DNA from: Dichetophora obliterata
Taxonomy: Eukaryota > Arthropoda > Insecta > Diptera > Sciomyzidae
Direction: 5' to 3'
DNA length: 64,000 bases
Assembly: GCA_963920525.1 (NCBI GenBank)
Contig: OY986438.1
Coordinates: 130,027,920-130,091,919 of the forward strand
Shown: piece after piece, positions 1 through 12,809 of the stretch
How the letters are laid out: the number at the start of each line of letters is the position of its first letter
How positions within the stretch are numbered: the stretch's first letter is position 1
The notes under the pieces: model-generated
What the model was told of the DNA's origin: nothing
Seen by the model: only the letters and a program-made list of their open reading frames with translations
Database searches by the model: none
Translations under genes and position numbers: made by a program

Positions 1-760
1 TCTGCCGCAATACTATAAATCTAAATCAATGAATGTGTTTTTTTTTTATTTTTTATCATGCCAAAAAAAATTAATGTGCCACATTCATTTTTCTGGCACA
101 AACACTTAAACAAAATTGGAATTTTTCTCCATGCCAAAAAAATTGAATGTGTTCTAAAATCCTTTAGAAGTGGAGTAGGCAAACCAAACTTAAATCATAA
201 ATCAAGGGACCTAATGCCCACATATCTGCAAACCAAAGTATCAGGAAATAACAGATCTTTCACATTCATACATTACTCGATTCCTTGAAGCATGGATGTT
301 TTATAAATTGGAATTTATCTGCATGCCAAAAAAAAATAATGTGTTCTAAAATTTTTTAAGAGTGAAGGAGGCCAAGCAAAATAAATCATAAATCGAGGGA
401 CCTTATGCCCACATATCTGCAAACCAAAGTATCAATAAATAACAGATCTTCAACATTCTTTCTACAGTACTCGAAAAGCGCACTACATGAAAAGCGATGG
501 CGCAACGAAGCTACACTATCAATGCTAAAACATTTGTGATGCCTGTGGAAAATATCGGAGAAAAGTTCGAGTCCCACATTAGAAGAGGTCCTACTTTAGA
601 CAACTCTCCCTTATTCTAAAAATATCACAAAAAGAACATCTTTGTAAAAATGAAAGTTGTATAAATTAGAATTTTACTGCATGCCAAAACAATGAATGTG
701 TTTTTTAAAAACCCTTTGGACAGAGGTAGGCCAGACAAATTTTAAACTATTGTTAAGTTA
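1..760. repeat. diverged tandem repeat
   Basis: Four imperfect copies of a block beginning near GCATGCCAAAA and AATGTGTTCTAAAA occur at about 50, 115, 318 and 670. The second and third also share AATCATAAATC and the stretch around GCCCACATATCTGCAAACC (about 205-250 and 385-440). The spacing of those two is about 203 bp, and the outer copies are more degenerate. The short frames here are by-products of the repeat and look non-coding. Confidence 0.6.
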
Positions 761-2863
761 CTAAATACTTACCATTCGGTAAAAGAAAATGTAAAAAATG
801 TAACTTCCCTAATTTTCAGAAGTATTCAAAACTGTAAACTCGTTTTCTCAAAAACTATAAAAAAACACATTCATGGTTTTGTCATGCAGGTGACGATATG
901 TTATTATGAAAACTTTTTAATATACATCAAAGGTCTGCCTTTTTTTTCTGTGAATAGCCCATACAAACTTTCAGTGCAATTGAATTGTAAGACTGTGTAT
1001 TAAAGTCTTATTTGCTGGACTTGGAATGAAACACCATGAGCACCTCAGGGAACAGTTAAATGAGATATTTAGACACATGTAAAGGCTTTGGCTTTAACGA
1101 GTTACACTTCTGTGCAGACAAACAGACAACCAAATTTGGCATTATTTAAAAAATTTCATGTTTTTCGTTAAAATTTTATTGCAAATCCCTACGATTTAAG
1201 AATTTACAAAACTCGTTAACTCAGATAAGACTATAATTCGCTATTTGCAACAAAAAAGTTATCTCTTAGCAGTTCGTTGGTAACGAAACGTTTTCTATTC
1301 AAATGTAATTATTTTTTAATTTTATCTTCATTTATTTTTTTACTATATTTTTAATAACAAATAAATCAATATTTGGGTACACTCGCCGAATTTCATCCAC
1401 GAACCTTATTTTTTGTCTGACGGTTTTTTTTCCACCAAACGCCATCTAGAAATATCAATTCAAATTCAAAGCTTAGTACCTCAGTCGTTCAACAAGATAT
1501 GCAAAAGAAATAAAAAGGTAAAAACTGTTAAAAGTGAGTTTTTGATTAGATTATTCTTGAACTTGACTGACTAAAAAAAAGTTTTGTCACAATAATCGTT
1601 ATAACATATGGTTAAACCCGTTAATGTGCAAAACTTGCAATTTGTTTACGCAAGTTCAGCTGCAAAATTTTAATACAGGCTTAATACAGGTAACAAAAAA
1701 AGTTTTAATAAAAGTTTTGCTGTTTCAGATTGTGACATAAGCTATAGAAGAAAATATAAAAAAATGGGCAAACGTGAATAACCTAAAAATACCTACGAAA
1801 ATAATCTAAACGTTTTTTATTTTTTATAATTCTTAGAAGATTTTGATAACAAAGTTCTTTGTAAAGTCGTTGCTTTTCGAATTATTTTAATACTTTCATT
1901 ATATTTATTTATACTGTACTACTTATACTACCAATTATTTATTTATACTACCAATTTGATAAGATCAAAGCAAAACCAAAATAAAAATTAGCAATTTTTT
2001 TAGAAAATTTAGGCAAAAAGTGCACGGCTAGCTACTTGTGGTTACATGGCAATTCAAAAACATTTAACACAAAAACACGACTTTAAAAAATGTGGAAAAA
2101 AGCTCATCTTTTTGTTAAAGCAAAAAAAGTTGTGTTAAGCTTATACTAGATTTAGGGCAGGTTCTCATCTTGATGATGATGGTGATGTTCTTCATTTTTC
2201 TTTCATAGAAGAAAATAAACGAACACCTTGAGTCTTGTGGCATTTTTTAACTGATTCTTAAAGTGTAGGAAAATATATTTTTTGGTGCATAAAAGTGTAA
2301 TGTAAAATGTAAATACGCCTTCAAATGTCACGTTGAAAAAAAGGCACCCAAACGGTCTCCATCCATCCCACATCATGTTCATGTCATCTGATATAAAAAA
2401 CCCACAACACCTTATAAATTATATTATATTTATTGGAGCCTAAACCTATAATATCAATGAATAGTTGAAAATTAGAATAATGGCGGACATGTGAATTTTT
2501 TGTACCGTTTTTTCAGATTTTTTACTCCTTAAAATGATCTAAAAAAAACTGGCCACTATTATCTGAATATAGATTAAGGATCCAATAAATTTTGTCCACT
2601 TTAAAATAAAATCCAAGTCAATCCATAGAGTAGTTCTTGAGATATCGTGGATACCAGTTTAAAAAATAAAATTTTTCAGAAAACGCGTTTTAAGATATGG
2701 ATTTTGTCTTAGCTCATTTATGAAAATAAGGGTTCTTTTCGTAAGCGATAACTTTTGTTTGCAATCTTTATCGGCCAAACCGCTTTGGAAATTTATTTTA
2801 CACATCATAAGCTATAGAAAAAAGAAAAAAAAATATATTATGTTTATATAGTAAGACAGTGAC
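761..2863. other. no gene seen; AT-rich non-coding DNA
   Basis: I see no coding frame, RNA gene or clear terminal repeats here. About 2440-2830 reads like old dispersed-repeat DNA (phrases such as ATGGCGGACATGTGAA, loosely echoed near 6975), but the similarity is too weak to name a family. Confidence 0.4.
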
Positions 2864-3648
2864 TAGTGCCCAACTGAATATTCGGTTTTGGTTTCGTTTA
2901 CGGCCCAGTTTCGGCTCTTTTTGTCAGTTTCAGATAGTTTCGGCCTCAATATAGCCGATTAGCCGAAACTAGCCGAAACTAGCCAAAACTTTTGGTGACA
3001 ATTTCTTGCATCAGTCATTTAATTCAAATATATAATTTTGGTTTAATTAAAATATTTACAACGCATTGTACAAAACAAAAATTATGATTTCGTCTATAAT
3101 TTGATTTATCGTGTTAACGTAAAACATTTTGGTTACATTTATGCTTTCGATACTATCATTTTCGATTTTATCATCTCTATTGCAATTCATATTAAAGTTT
3201 ATAGGTGCTGAGGTCAAAAATTGATAATTAAACTTCCGAACGAATTCTGTGTGTGTGGAATAAAAGAAAAGAAAATCAAATATTTCTATTTTTTTAATAC
3301 TAAACCTTTAAAAAGAACCAAAATACTTTGCTTTGTAGTTCCATAAAAATGTACATTGTAGGTGCATACTATTTTGAGTGTGTACGGAAGATATAAATTA
3401 TGCAATACTTTTGTAATAAAAAATAAAATAAAAAATGTTCTCATTTATTATACTGAACTTTAATTAATTATTATAAGCTTCAACATTCAAATAATTCCTT
3501 TTTTTATGTATAATTTTTTCTTATGTGTATGAAAGTATTTTTGTTTACTTTTAATAAAAAAAAAATATTTGTAAGAACTTAAATTTTCATATTAATAACC
3601 AGTTTCGGTTTCGATTTCGGCCAAAATTCGGGTTTCGGTCGGACACTA
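2864..3648. mobile_element. hAT-like MITE with 8-bp target duplication
   Basis: The left end reads TAGTGCCCAACTGAA. The right end, reverse-complemented, reads TAGTGTCCGACCGAA. The element is flanked on both sides by the identical 8-mer ACAGTGAC (2856-2863 and 3649-3656). An 8-bp duplication is typical of hAT elements. The 785-bp interior is AT-rich with no transposase, and has short repeats of the AGCCGAAACT type near the left end (2955-2990) and GTTTCGG-type repeats at the right end. It is a non-autonomous copy. The boundaries are read directly; the superfamily is inferred from duplication length. Confidence 0.85.
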
Positions 3649-3656
3649 ACAGTGAC

Positions 3657-5449
3657 CAAATTTAGGTAGTCGGTCTGTAATCGATGCCAATATGTTATTT
3701 GTTTTGATAAATTTTCCAAAAAAAGGAAATTATTTCGACTTAGACGTAAGTTAAAGTTTTCAATATATTATGTGAACGACAACAGTTTTGGAACCGGAAC
3801 CTGTTACCAAAACTTGCCGTTAACTTAACATAATTGCCTCAATAATATTTTATAGCTGATAATAACAGCAGAATTGAAACATATTGCAGCTTTTCGCAAG
3901 CAATAGAAAATTTCCAAAAAAAATGGCACCCTCACGAACCTCCCCCCGCCCACACTCTATTCCTTAAGTGTTCGACTCAAGTACTTTTCTGCTGCTGTTG
4001 ACTGAAAATGTTGAATGTAGCAAAAACTAAAATTAAACATGCACACATTAGAAGCACTAAAAATGTGTGCGTGTGCCTATGTGTGGGAGTGCGTGCGTGC
4101 TTCTATTGCATTTTAAGGGTTGCCACAGAGTTAATTTATCTTTTCTTTTGAAAATAGTTTTAAGCACCCTGTCCTTTTTACACCCAAAGACGCCACATGC
4201 CGCACATCGTCATTAAAAATTGTCTACTTAATGAAAATGTGTGAAACCAGAGCGCATCGCCGGAATAATAATAATAATAGTTTTAATAAGAATAAGAGGT
4301 ATAGAACGTTTTAGCAGAAGAAGAAGCAGCACAAATACAGGAAGGAAAACATAGTAAGCATCGGATGCAGTTCTAGAAAAAAGGACGACATGACGACAGG
4401 ATGCACTTTAATTGCGAACATCAGCGACGGCATATTAAATAATATTTTCCCAAACACTGTCGAATCTGTGTGGGAGTTGGTGTGTGAGTTTGAGGGCCAA
4501 TGCTTAGGCGACTGGTTCCATATTAACCCTTTATTGCGCAAATGGTAATTTTTTTAAAATATTTTCGGAACGATAGATTAAATTAGTTTTGTGGAAAATT
4601 TTATTGAAAACATGGCTTTTTGTTTTTTTTTTTTTTTTAATATTTTGTAAAGACGCTTTGAGCTCAACTTTTTTTTAATAATATGAGACCATTTTTAGCT
4701 AACTCCATCAATTTCCATTTGTAAAAATATGTTGCTTATTATTGATCTTATAAAAATATACTTTTTACTATCTCTTCTATCTTAGTTTTTTGAACAAAGT
4801 CTAAGAAAACGTGATGTTTTATTAATTTCTCTAAGAACTGCTGATTTAACTGTAAAAACTGCTGCTTTTTTAACTGACGGCCTTTAAAATGAATTTTTTT
4901 CATTTAGCTCTTATATAAGTTATGTGCTACTTCTTTTATTACAAATAAATAGGCTGAGTAAAAAGCATGCTAAAATTAAAGAAAATTTACTTCATTTTTA
5001 AGAAAAGTTAGAAATTTTTATTTAAAAAAAATAATTGAATTGTGTTTTAAGCACAACGGAGTATTTTAGAAAAAAAAACGAACAAAAAGTTAAATTATAA
5101 AAAAATGTATTTGTAACAAAATTACAAAATTCTCTAACCAAAAAGGGAAAAAATTGGGAAGATCAAATCAAACAATCATTTAACCAAGAAATTATACTTT
5201 CAAATCAAAATTATTATTATTGTTGGAAAAAACGAATTTTATTTAAATTAAAAATAATATAACTTTGATAAGAAAATATTGTTTTGCAATAAAATTAAAC
5301 ATTGCCTAAGTCATAAAGGAAGAAATCTTAAAATAAAAAGAAATTGGAGCTTGATAAAGAAATATAATTTTGCAATTAAAAATATTGTCTTTTCTAGCAC
5401 TTTTTGCTCATCTTTTCATAAAAATTTCAAAGAGCGTTAAAGGTGCTGC
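3657..5449. other. no gene seen; AT-rich DNA with a short AAT microsatellite
   Basis: There is an (AAT)n run near 4265-4280. No transposase, RNA gene or terminal repeats were recognised. A short minus-strand frame at 4311-4541 has no recognisable motifs. Confidence 0.4.
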
Positions 5450-5826
5450 TGTTCTCCACGTAACGACACAACCACTTTTCAAATGCATGGCATTTTTAAC
5501 GGGTGGCAACTTTAACATGAACACACCATAAATGTCAGATAAATCTGCCAATGAATAGTGACGTTACAGTGTTCAAAATTAGACAACTTTCAGTATTGCT
5601 ATTAAAATTGATAAAGAATAATTTCGTGCCTTGATTAAGCATTACTTTTTTCGTAACAAAAGTGCGAAATAAACAAAAGAAAAGCTCGATAAATATTGTT
5701 TTAAAGCTGCTCTGTTGTATTCAAACGTAAAATATTTGATTGCAGTACAAAAGATGAATACGCCGCTGGAGCATCAAAAACAGTAACCACTCTTGAATGT
5801 ATTGAAAAAATCCATCCACGTCCAAT
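5450..5826 (+). pseudogene. mariner (Irritans-like) transposase, 5' fragment
   Basis: This block is closely similar to 20617-20962 and encodes the N-terminal start of a mariner transposase: D-K-E-stop-F-R followed by L-I-K-H-Y-F. The start codon has become ATT. An in-frame TAA sits at codon 5, exactly as in the copy at 20.7 kb, and more stops follow. Similarity ends near 5826, just after a KIH motif, so the helix-turn-helix end and the whole catalytic domain are missing. The upstream shared block (about 5490-5540) is the element's 5' untranslated region. Mariner transposases are normally about 345 residues; only about 80 codons remain. Confidence 0.8.
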
Positions 5827-5989
5827 ACGTGGTTTGACTAGACTTTAAACTCGTACTGAAAAATTGGCCATAAGACCAGACGCAATGTTGTCTATTTCTG
5901 TCCATTCCACAAACGCTAGATGTTTGGATGCTATAAATTTGTCCAAAAAGAATTCTTTCGAAGCCAAACACTTTGAACATTTAAAAAGT

Positions 5990-6250
5990 AGAACTCAAGC
6001 GTGTTGCAACATCCATTGATTGAGAATTTAATTTTTCGTTGAAAATGTATATTCTTTTTGATCCAAATTTCTGATCGAAAAACAATCAATCAACGATTGA
6101 TTTTTATTTTTGATTGAAAAAATAATGATCAGTTATTCGTTTTTATTTCTAATCGAAAAGTATCGATCAATGGTTGATTTTTATTTCTAATCGGGTAAAA
6201 TAACGATCAAAAGTTAATTGGTATAATTTGATTTTTAGTATAAAAATCGT
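5990..6250. repeat. short tandem repeat (GATCAA...TTGATTTTTATTT units)
   Basis: At least four imperfect units of about 40-50 bp contain variants of GATCAATGGTTGATTTTTA followed by TTTCTAATCGAAAA. No coding content. Confidence 0.6.
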
Positions 6251-6328
6251 AATTGGTTGGATTCCTGTATACAGTAATCAATAATTAAAAATATACATAA
6301 ATATTGAAATTTTAAATAAAACTCACAA

Positions 6329-6570
6329 AAGATGATCAATGAGTGGTTAAATATCAGACATGGTTATATTTTAAAAATAATAACCGTTTTAACATTTTGC
6401 TTATAACTTCTAAAGTAGAGTAAATGGCAAAAAGCAATTAAAATTTCTAAGATGCGCTTCTGAAATTCATCAAGAATTATTCTAAGCAAAATGTTAAAAC
6501 GGTTATTTTTCTTTAAATATAACCATATCTGATATTTACCCACGCATTGACCGATTTCGATCATCTTTTA
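6329..6570. repeat. long hairpin / palindromic MITE-like unit
   Basis: Arms at about 6329-6414 and 6486-6570 are inverted copies. For example GGTTAAATATCAGACATGG on the left pairs with the complement of CCATATCTGATATTTACCC on the right, and AACCGTTTTAACATTTTGCT pairs almost perfectly. The loop is about 70 bp. It looks like a small fold-back MITE; no target duplication was fixed. Confidence 0.7.
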
Positions 6571-6701
6571 TGAAAATAACTTAAAATTTTAATATCTGAA
6601 AATATATATGTATATAGTTCAATTCCAATCTTTCTAAAGATAATGTAAAATATATCGGCCTCACAAGTTAAAAAGTATTCAAATCACCATTCAACTTTTA
6701 A

Positions 6702-7350
6702 GGTAGTAGCCCAGTGTCACTACCGAAATTTTAAAGTATGTTCATACATATTTTTAAATAAGAAAATAAAATGCGATCGTTTTAAATTTGTTTTTTAAAG
6801 TGTTCAAACATTTTTTTTATTTAGAAGAAGAGTTCTAGAAAAAAAGGTGAGTTGTTCTAGTAATGAACCCAGCCTTACGTAGCCTTCCGAAATAAAAAAT
6901 TAAAAGAGAATATCGTTCTGCATGCTCAATTAAAACCTAAAATATCCATATTTTTAAAAAAACAAATAAAAAATGGTGGACTTGTGAAAAAAGTTGTTAA
7001 AATCTAACTTTTTTATTGGCTTAAAAAAATTTACTTATTAAAAAAAATTATGTTTAAAGTTTCCGTACTAAGCTGCATCTTAAATATCGTGAACAATTTT
7101 TAGCCAAATCCGTTGAATAGTTTTTAGTCAGTGCTTCTCCGCAGTTTTGAAAACGTAGTGGCGAGAAAATCGTTTTTATAGTTTTTACGGCAATTTCATA
7201 CATACTACAGCGCGCTATCTTCTTTTCACTGTAACTTATCTTATATTTTAAATTTCAGTCTATAATTTTTTGAGTATATTTCTAAGATATTTTTATTGCG
7301 AAAAATGTAAAAAAATAGATTTTTGGAATACGTCACACTAGACTAATACC
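6702..7350. mobile_element. TTAA-flanked MITE
   Basis: The ends read GGTAGTAGCCCAGTGTCAC (left) and, reverse-complemented, GGTATTAGTCTAGTGTGAC (right), so the inverted repeat is about 19 bp with four differences. Both sides are flanked by TTAA (6698-6701 and 7351-7354), the duplication used by piggyBac-type elements, although the termini do not start with the usual CCY. The interior has no transposase. The boundaries are clear; the superfamily is a guess. Confidence 0.7.
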
Positions 7351-9372
7351 TTAACAGGAGTGGTCTCCGTAATTTTAACAAAACCATATTTTTTTAAATT
7401 TGAAAATTCTTGAATTTTGATAAACATTTTAAGGCAAAAGTATTGTTGTCAAGGGAATGGGTTGGGCGCCGGCAAGGATTCAGAAAAGCCGAATATCTTA
7501 AACAAAGTTAATGCACGACTCCTAAATTAAACTATGACATTGTTCTTTAAGAACTAATTCGATTTGTTGCAGATTTGTAACGCAACGCCTTAACGGGTTA
7601 AAGGTGGTTGTAGTGTTTGAGTGGTGGTGGTTGTGGTCGTTATTAGAAAGCTGTCTGTAAGTAGCGGCAGATGTGAAACTCGTGTTTATGTGCTTGTGTC
7701 CGTGCAACAAACTACACGTAGTCCAAAAACTGTCTGAAGCGCTTGAAGTTGTTTGTGTGTTACTTTTTTGTCTATTTTTGAGACAAAGTTTGCAAGATGT
7801 TCCTTTTTTTCCAAAACTTTTGCAACGAAGTATAGCATTTTGGGTGCAATAAACTTGCAAACGTTACCACCATGCCTAGTGAACAAGCTGTACATCCTGT
7901 CTTCTGCAGTCTTTGCTGGTAGTACCTTTCTTTTTGGTTTTGTAAACTTCATCAACACTTCGAGTAAGCGGTGGAAAATAAAATGTTTAAATTACAATAG
8001 TGCTTACTTTGTTGTTGCTGCTGTTGTTGGTGTTTAAACTAAGCTTTTTAAATTTAAGAAATCTGAAATCTTAAGAAAATCTTTCTGAAAATCTTAAGAA
8101 AAAGTAACTGTCAGATTTATAACCTTTCATCACATCAAAAAAATTATAACAAACCTAAACTAAAAATTGCATTTACTGAATTCCTTAAATACTCTTCTTT
8201 TGCCTCTTGCAACTAACTCTTTACCATTATATTGGCTTATGAAGTCATCAGCTTTAAGAGTAAAATAAAAGTTATCCAAAAATTCTTTTTCTTTGCTTTC
8301 GCTCTCGTGAGAATCATTAGCACTCATTATGAGAACATTGCCTTACTTATTAGCCCGCTTTTATTGCATTGCAGTCCATTTCAGAAAAGGGTTGACACAA
8401 GTTCAGAAAAAGTTTCCAAACAAAATAATACTTAAATTTTACATAAGGTAATAAAAAAGCTACAATTTGGTGTTCGAGAAAAAGTTTAATGTTGCATATC
8501 AGTGCAACGAGCTCTGCAAGCACCAAATCGTTCTAGCGCACTCTAAAAATCCAACCACATCCATATCCGGTGTGGCTCACCCACTGTGTTGGTGGGTGCG
8601 TGGGCATTAGTTCGTCGTAGTTTGTTGCTGCATACAGTTAACAATTATGTGTTTCAATTCTGCTTCGGGTTACTTTGAGCTGCCACGTTGTTGCAATTCC
8701 TTTTTTTTTTTTTTGTTACCTCTAAACATTTCATGGTCTTCCTCTTCCGGTTTTTACTCTGGTGGGGGTTTTTCTTTTTTGGTTAGATTTTCTAACGTAG
8801 GTTTTACAAGTTAAAATTACACTAGAATTGTCTTCTTTATCTGCTTACACTTCTTCGCTCCCTGAGCTTACGCTTCTTCGCCAGCTTAACACTACATTTT
8901 TATATATTTTCCTTCCTTGTTGGTAGTTTTTCTTCTTCTTTTTTTTTATACTAGCTGATAGTTTCGTAAACTTACTTTTGTTTATCGCAAGATTTGGAGA
9001 AAATATCTTATTACGTTGTTGAGAAAACTTTTTACAAGAAGAGTTGCTTTTAAATCGCCCGAAAGGTATTTATTTTCTTTTCATTAATTATGTGTTATTT
9101 AAAGTTTACGTGTTCATATTTCAGGCCAAAAGTAAATGGAGCGAAAAAATTAAGTAATTGTATCATGCAAATATGCTATCAGTTTTTGTTCCATGTTTGT
9201 TTTTAATGCTAGATTTGAGCATAATTATAAATGTTCTTAAATCAAAAAAATAGCTGCTTAATATAAGAATATTATTGCTCTCCGTGTAATGATTTTCATA
9301 AAAAGATGTAGTGGGAAAATAAAATTTAATTTACGCCTCATTCAGCGTAGTTAACTGTTGCGAACGGTTATT
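7351..9372. other. no gene supported
   Basis: Short overlapping frames occur on both strands at 7520-8040, but none shows a domain, splice context or family motif, and they conflict with each other. GTTGTT-rich stretches and poly-T runs (for example 8700-8716) are present. I see no element boundaries. Confidence 0.4.
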
Positions 9373-10133
9373 GGCCGCATTCAGCGCAGACAACAGTTGG
9401 CAACTGTTGTGTCAAAAATCGCTGAATGGTAAAATTCTAGTAGCGCTAGTAAACTGATAAGCATACGCCATTTAATTGAGCGAAAAAATTCTATGCTAGA
9501 TGAACACAACTGTTGAATTAACTGTCAGATGCTGCTACAGACGCCGTTTAAGTAAAAAACAAAGAAAGAACGAAGCAAATTTAAGTGAGAAACCTTTGCA
9601 ATTGAATTAAATTTACATAAAATTTATATATAATTGAATTAAATCTAATTTTTGACGTGTAGAGTAGCAACACATTCAGAGAAAAACTTCGCTTACTAAG
9701 GTAGCGCTACCATAACAGTTCACAACAGTTGTCTGCGGTGAATGCGGCCATTGTAACGATACCTTAGTGAGCGATGTTTTTCATTGACTGAATTATTACT
9801 CTAAATGTAAAAAAGTTGTCAAAATAAATTTGTTATATTTAAGCTTATATTTAATAATATGTGTACATTATTATAAGTAACATATAACTTTTTATGCAAA
9901 TAATTTAATTGGAAAGGTTTCTCACTCCAATTTGATGATGAGAGCGTCAGTAGCAGAATCTGACAGTTTAACATTCAACTGTTGTGTTCATATAGCATAT
10001 AATTTTTTCGTTCGATTAAATGGCATCTACTACTACCTAATCAGTTTTAGTGAGCAGCCCCATAATTGTACCAGTACCATTCACTAAATTTTAACACAAC
10101 AGTTGCCAACTGTTGACTTCGCGAATGCGGCCA
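9373..10133. mobile_element. large palindromic MITE with a central insertion
   Basis: The ends GGCCGCATTCAGCG and CGCGAATGCGGCC are inverted, each followed inward by the CAACAGTTGGCAACTGTTG-type sequence. The arms stay inverted copies for roughly 250-300 bp; for example GTGAGAAACCTTTGCAATTG near 9584 matches the complement of the block at 9910-9940. In the middle (about 9660-9790) a third copy of the tip (GAATGCGGCC at about 9742) sits between a second inverted pair, AACTTCGCTTACTAAGGTA and TACCTTAGTGAGCGATG. This suggests that a related short copy inserted in the loop. No coding sequence. Confidence 0.75.
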
Positions 10134-10194
10134 ATATTGAAGATAACAAGTTATTCGAAAAATTTTAACACCAACTTTGACAGAGGCTCTTTCA

Positions 10195-10350
10195 AATATA
10201 TATCCATACTATTACTATATAAAATTAAGGTGCAAATTTACTGTTACCATTTTACTCCGAAAAAACTGGTCCGATTTTAATGAAAAATGTTTCAAAATAA
10301 CATATTTGTGCTACAGCATTTTATAGGGGTATTCTTTTAATAGAAGTGTC
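10195..10350 (+). repeat. dispersed repeat, copy 1
   Basis: This block matches 61995-62135 in the opposite orientation, including TTTTACTCCGAAAA, CTGGTCCGATTTTAATGA and ATATTTGTGCTACAG. Family unknown. It could be the end of a non-autonomous element. Confidence 0.65.
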
Positions 10351-10639
10351 AGGTTTTTAAGAAATCGTATCCTTTTCTTAACGCTTAAATGTTAAGAACT
10401 ACTGCGCCAACACATACTCATGCGTGTAGCGAGGGTAAAACTCAAACTTAAGAAAAATAATTTTTTTAATTATTAATGTAAGAAATTTAAAACAGATTTT
10501 CTTATAATTAAAAAAGTATTGAAGTTTTTCATATTCATTAAAGCTTTATTTATTTTTTATTACGCTTTTTTTTTATTAAGCTTAGGGCTAAAATCTGAAC
10601 CTGTAGCTTAGCAAAAGGCTACATTTTAGAAAAAATTAG

Positions 10640-11062
10640 AACATGGGAAGAAAAAAAATTTAGTGCCACTGGAACAACACCAATGGACAAAGGCAATCTA
10701 AGAAATTTTTTACTCCAAGCAAAGCAAAAGCCAAAGATTTACTCAAGCTTACCTTAGAACTCTCACCAGTATTTTCACAGGTCACTGCTCACTCAGATAC
10801 CATCTTAAAAAGATGGGTCTTTCTGAATCAGACCAGACTATGCGAGGAGGAAGAAGAAACCTCCGAACACATTCTATGTGAATGTCCGGCAATCCACAGC
10901 CTTCATTTGGGAGGGGAAGTAGTGCCCCAGTCAACAATTTGGAACACCAAGCCAGATACAGTACTAAAATATATAAAAAGCCTAAATCTGGTGTGTTTAT
11001 TAAGGGCATGCATAATAGATCCTATGGGTCGTGGTGCACATGGGTACACTATAAACTAACTA
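10640..11062 (+). pseudogene. I-group LINE ORF2, C-terminal fragment
   Basis: Read across two or three frameshifts, this encodes the end of a LINE ORF2. A helical stretch with SIFTGHCSLRYHLKKMGL (about 10770-10825) is the usual linker. It is followed after a frameshift by CEEEEETSEHILCECPAI (about 10843-10900), the terminal zinc-knuckle region. The reading frame then runs to a TAA at about 11062. The same module closes the intact-looking LINE at 15.4-15.6 kb. The reverse transcriptase and RNase H parts are missing, so this is a 5'-truncated dead copy. Confidence 0.8.
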
Positions 11063-12809
11063 ACTAGGGCTAAAACAATTCTTATTTAGTGAAAAGAGTT
11101 TATGCAAAGCTTGCAATTAGTATATTGCAATCTGAGATGCACAATTCGATAGTTGAATTTTTAGCAACTTTAACGTTCGTTGTCATAACTAACGAAACCA
11201 AGTCAGCTGTTTGAATTAGAATTGAAAGCCGTTTGAGGATCACTCGTTACAAAGTTTTTCACAAACTATAAAAATGTGCATGAGTATTGTATAAGCAAAT
11301 CTTCGAGTCAGTGGCTCATAGGATCAGCAGAAACAGCTTTCACATTCATGGCCGACCTGCTTGTTGATGTAATGCTATCTGATCACAAGAAATTACTGGA
11401 ACAAAATCGAAAGGTTTGGTCTTCGATTATAGTTTTTGTGGATCTCACGACTTGCCGGTTCGTGAAAAAAAATCAAACCTCCAATGGTCCAATTGTTTAA
11501 ATACTTCTTCGCGCAAAAATTAAAATCAGCATTCCAATCATCCAGCAACATTACCTTTTGAATATGTGAAGGTGTCGCTGTTCATACCGTATCTCAACTT
11601 ATTACAATCATCCTTGCAACAGCGTTTTTATGACTTTAAAGCGTGCACAGAAATTTGGTGAAAAAGAAAAAAGAGAAGTCAACTGATGAAATTCTGAACT
11701 GCTTTGCTGGAGATTCTCGCCGATGAATACTGATTTCCGCTTTTGTTGAATCGCGTTTAATTCAATATCGTTTGGAATTTTATATCATATTTTTCTCTAT
11801 AAAACCAGTATTTTTAAAAAAAAACAATTTTATTTATCTGCTATATGAAACAATAATTGGCTTGAACCCTCCTAAATAAAAGCCGTGCTACACCCATGCA
11901 CATACCTCTATTATTTTTCTTTTTTAATTTACAAAAAATAATTATTTTTGGTGTTTTGTGTAGTCTCAAATGAATTGACATAAGACCGTATCTTTTTTTT
12001 AAGTACATTTGATTTTCGCTTCCAGATCGAAATTAGCTTCGGATTGGCCTTAAAAACATTTAGTATAAAATTTGGTCTCGAAAAATAGACCCCGCGACTC
12101 CTTGAAACCGTTAGGGGCTGTGCATTAAGTCTTATCGAATTACAATTTTTTCGAATTTCACCTTTTAAAACTTGAAGCAAAGTAAATATGGATATCATCT
12201 AAAAATGTGTGGCCAAACACGATAACACTCACAATTTTTACCCACAGTGTCTTGTGTCAAGGATATTCGCAGCGAAAGTTATACTCGAGATACAAAGCTT
12301 TTTTGAGAATCTTGACTATTGTTTTTGTTTTCCAATAGTCTAAGAAAATAGAATAAAATTTTGAATCAAAACAATTTTATTTTTAAAAGTGTTCAAAATT
12401 TGTTAAGTAATTTTTCTAGTCCTTAGGATTTTACTGGGCGAATCCGGGTCAATTTACTGTGGTCCTGATCGGTATTTGGTACAGTATTTGGTACTGATCG
12501 GAACCAAATTTTGTACGAAATGTTTTTAAAACCGAAAAGTCGTACAATCAACTTATTCCTTTGACACATGTATAACGTGGTTTTGTCTAAGGCTGAGGTC
12601 AAGCTCAGCCGTCCCAAGATTCTCTGAAGGATCCACTCAACCTCCAGCAATTAAGAACGCAATTTGAATTTATGCTTTCAATTTTTATGAAACAATTCCA
12701 ATTCCTTATGCTAGTTCTTATTATACTTTACAGATTTTTTATATTACTGTATCGGGTACTTGGTTCTGTACAACGGCTGACTGGATCTTATTACCAGTTA
12801 TCTGTTCTT
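11063..12809. other. no gene supported
   Basis: A 74-codon frame at 11276-11500 and shorter minus-strand frames have no motif I recognise. No repeats with clear borders were seen. Confidence 0.35.

Noticed and set aside
7522..8037. Overlapping frames of 90-112 codons on both strands
   Set aside because: They conflict with one another, show no domain or splice context, and the sequence is simple-repeat influenced at both ends.
11276..11500. 74-codon frame as a possible host exon
   Set aside because: No family resemblance, no acceptor or donor of quality at its ends, and similar frames occur by chance in the window.
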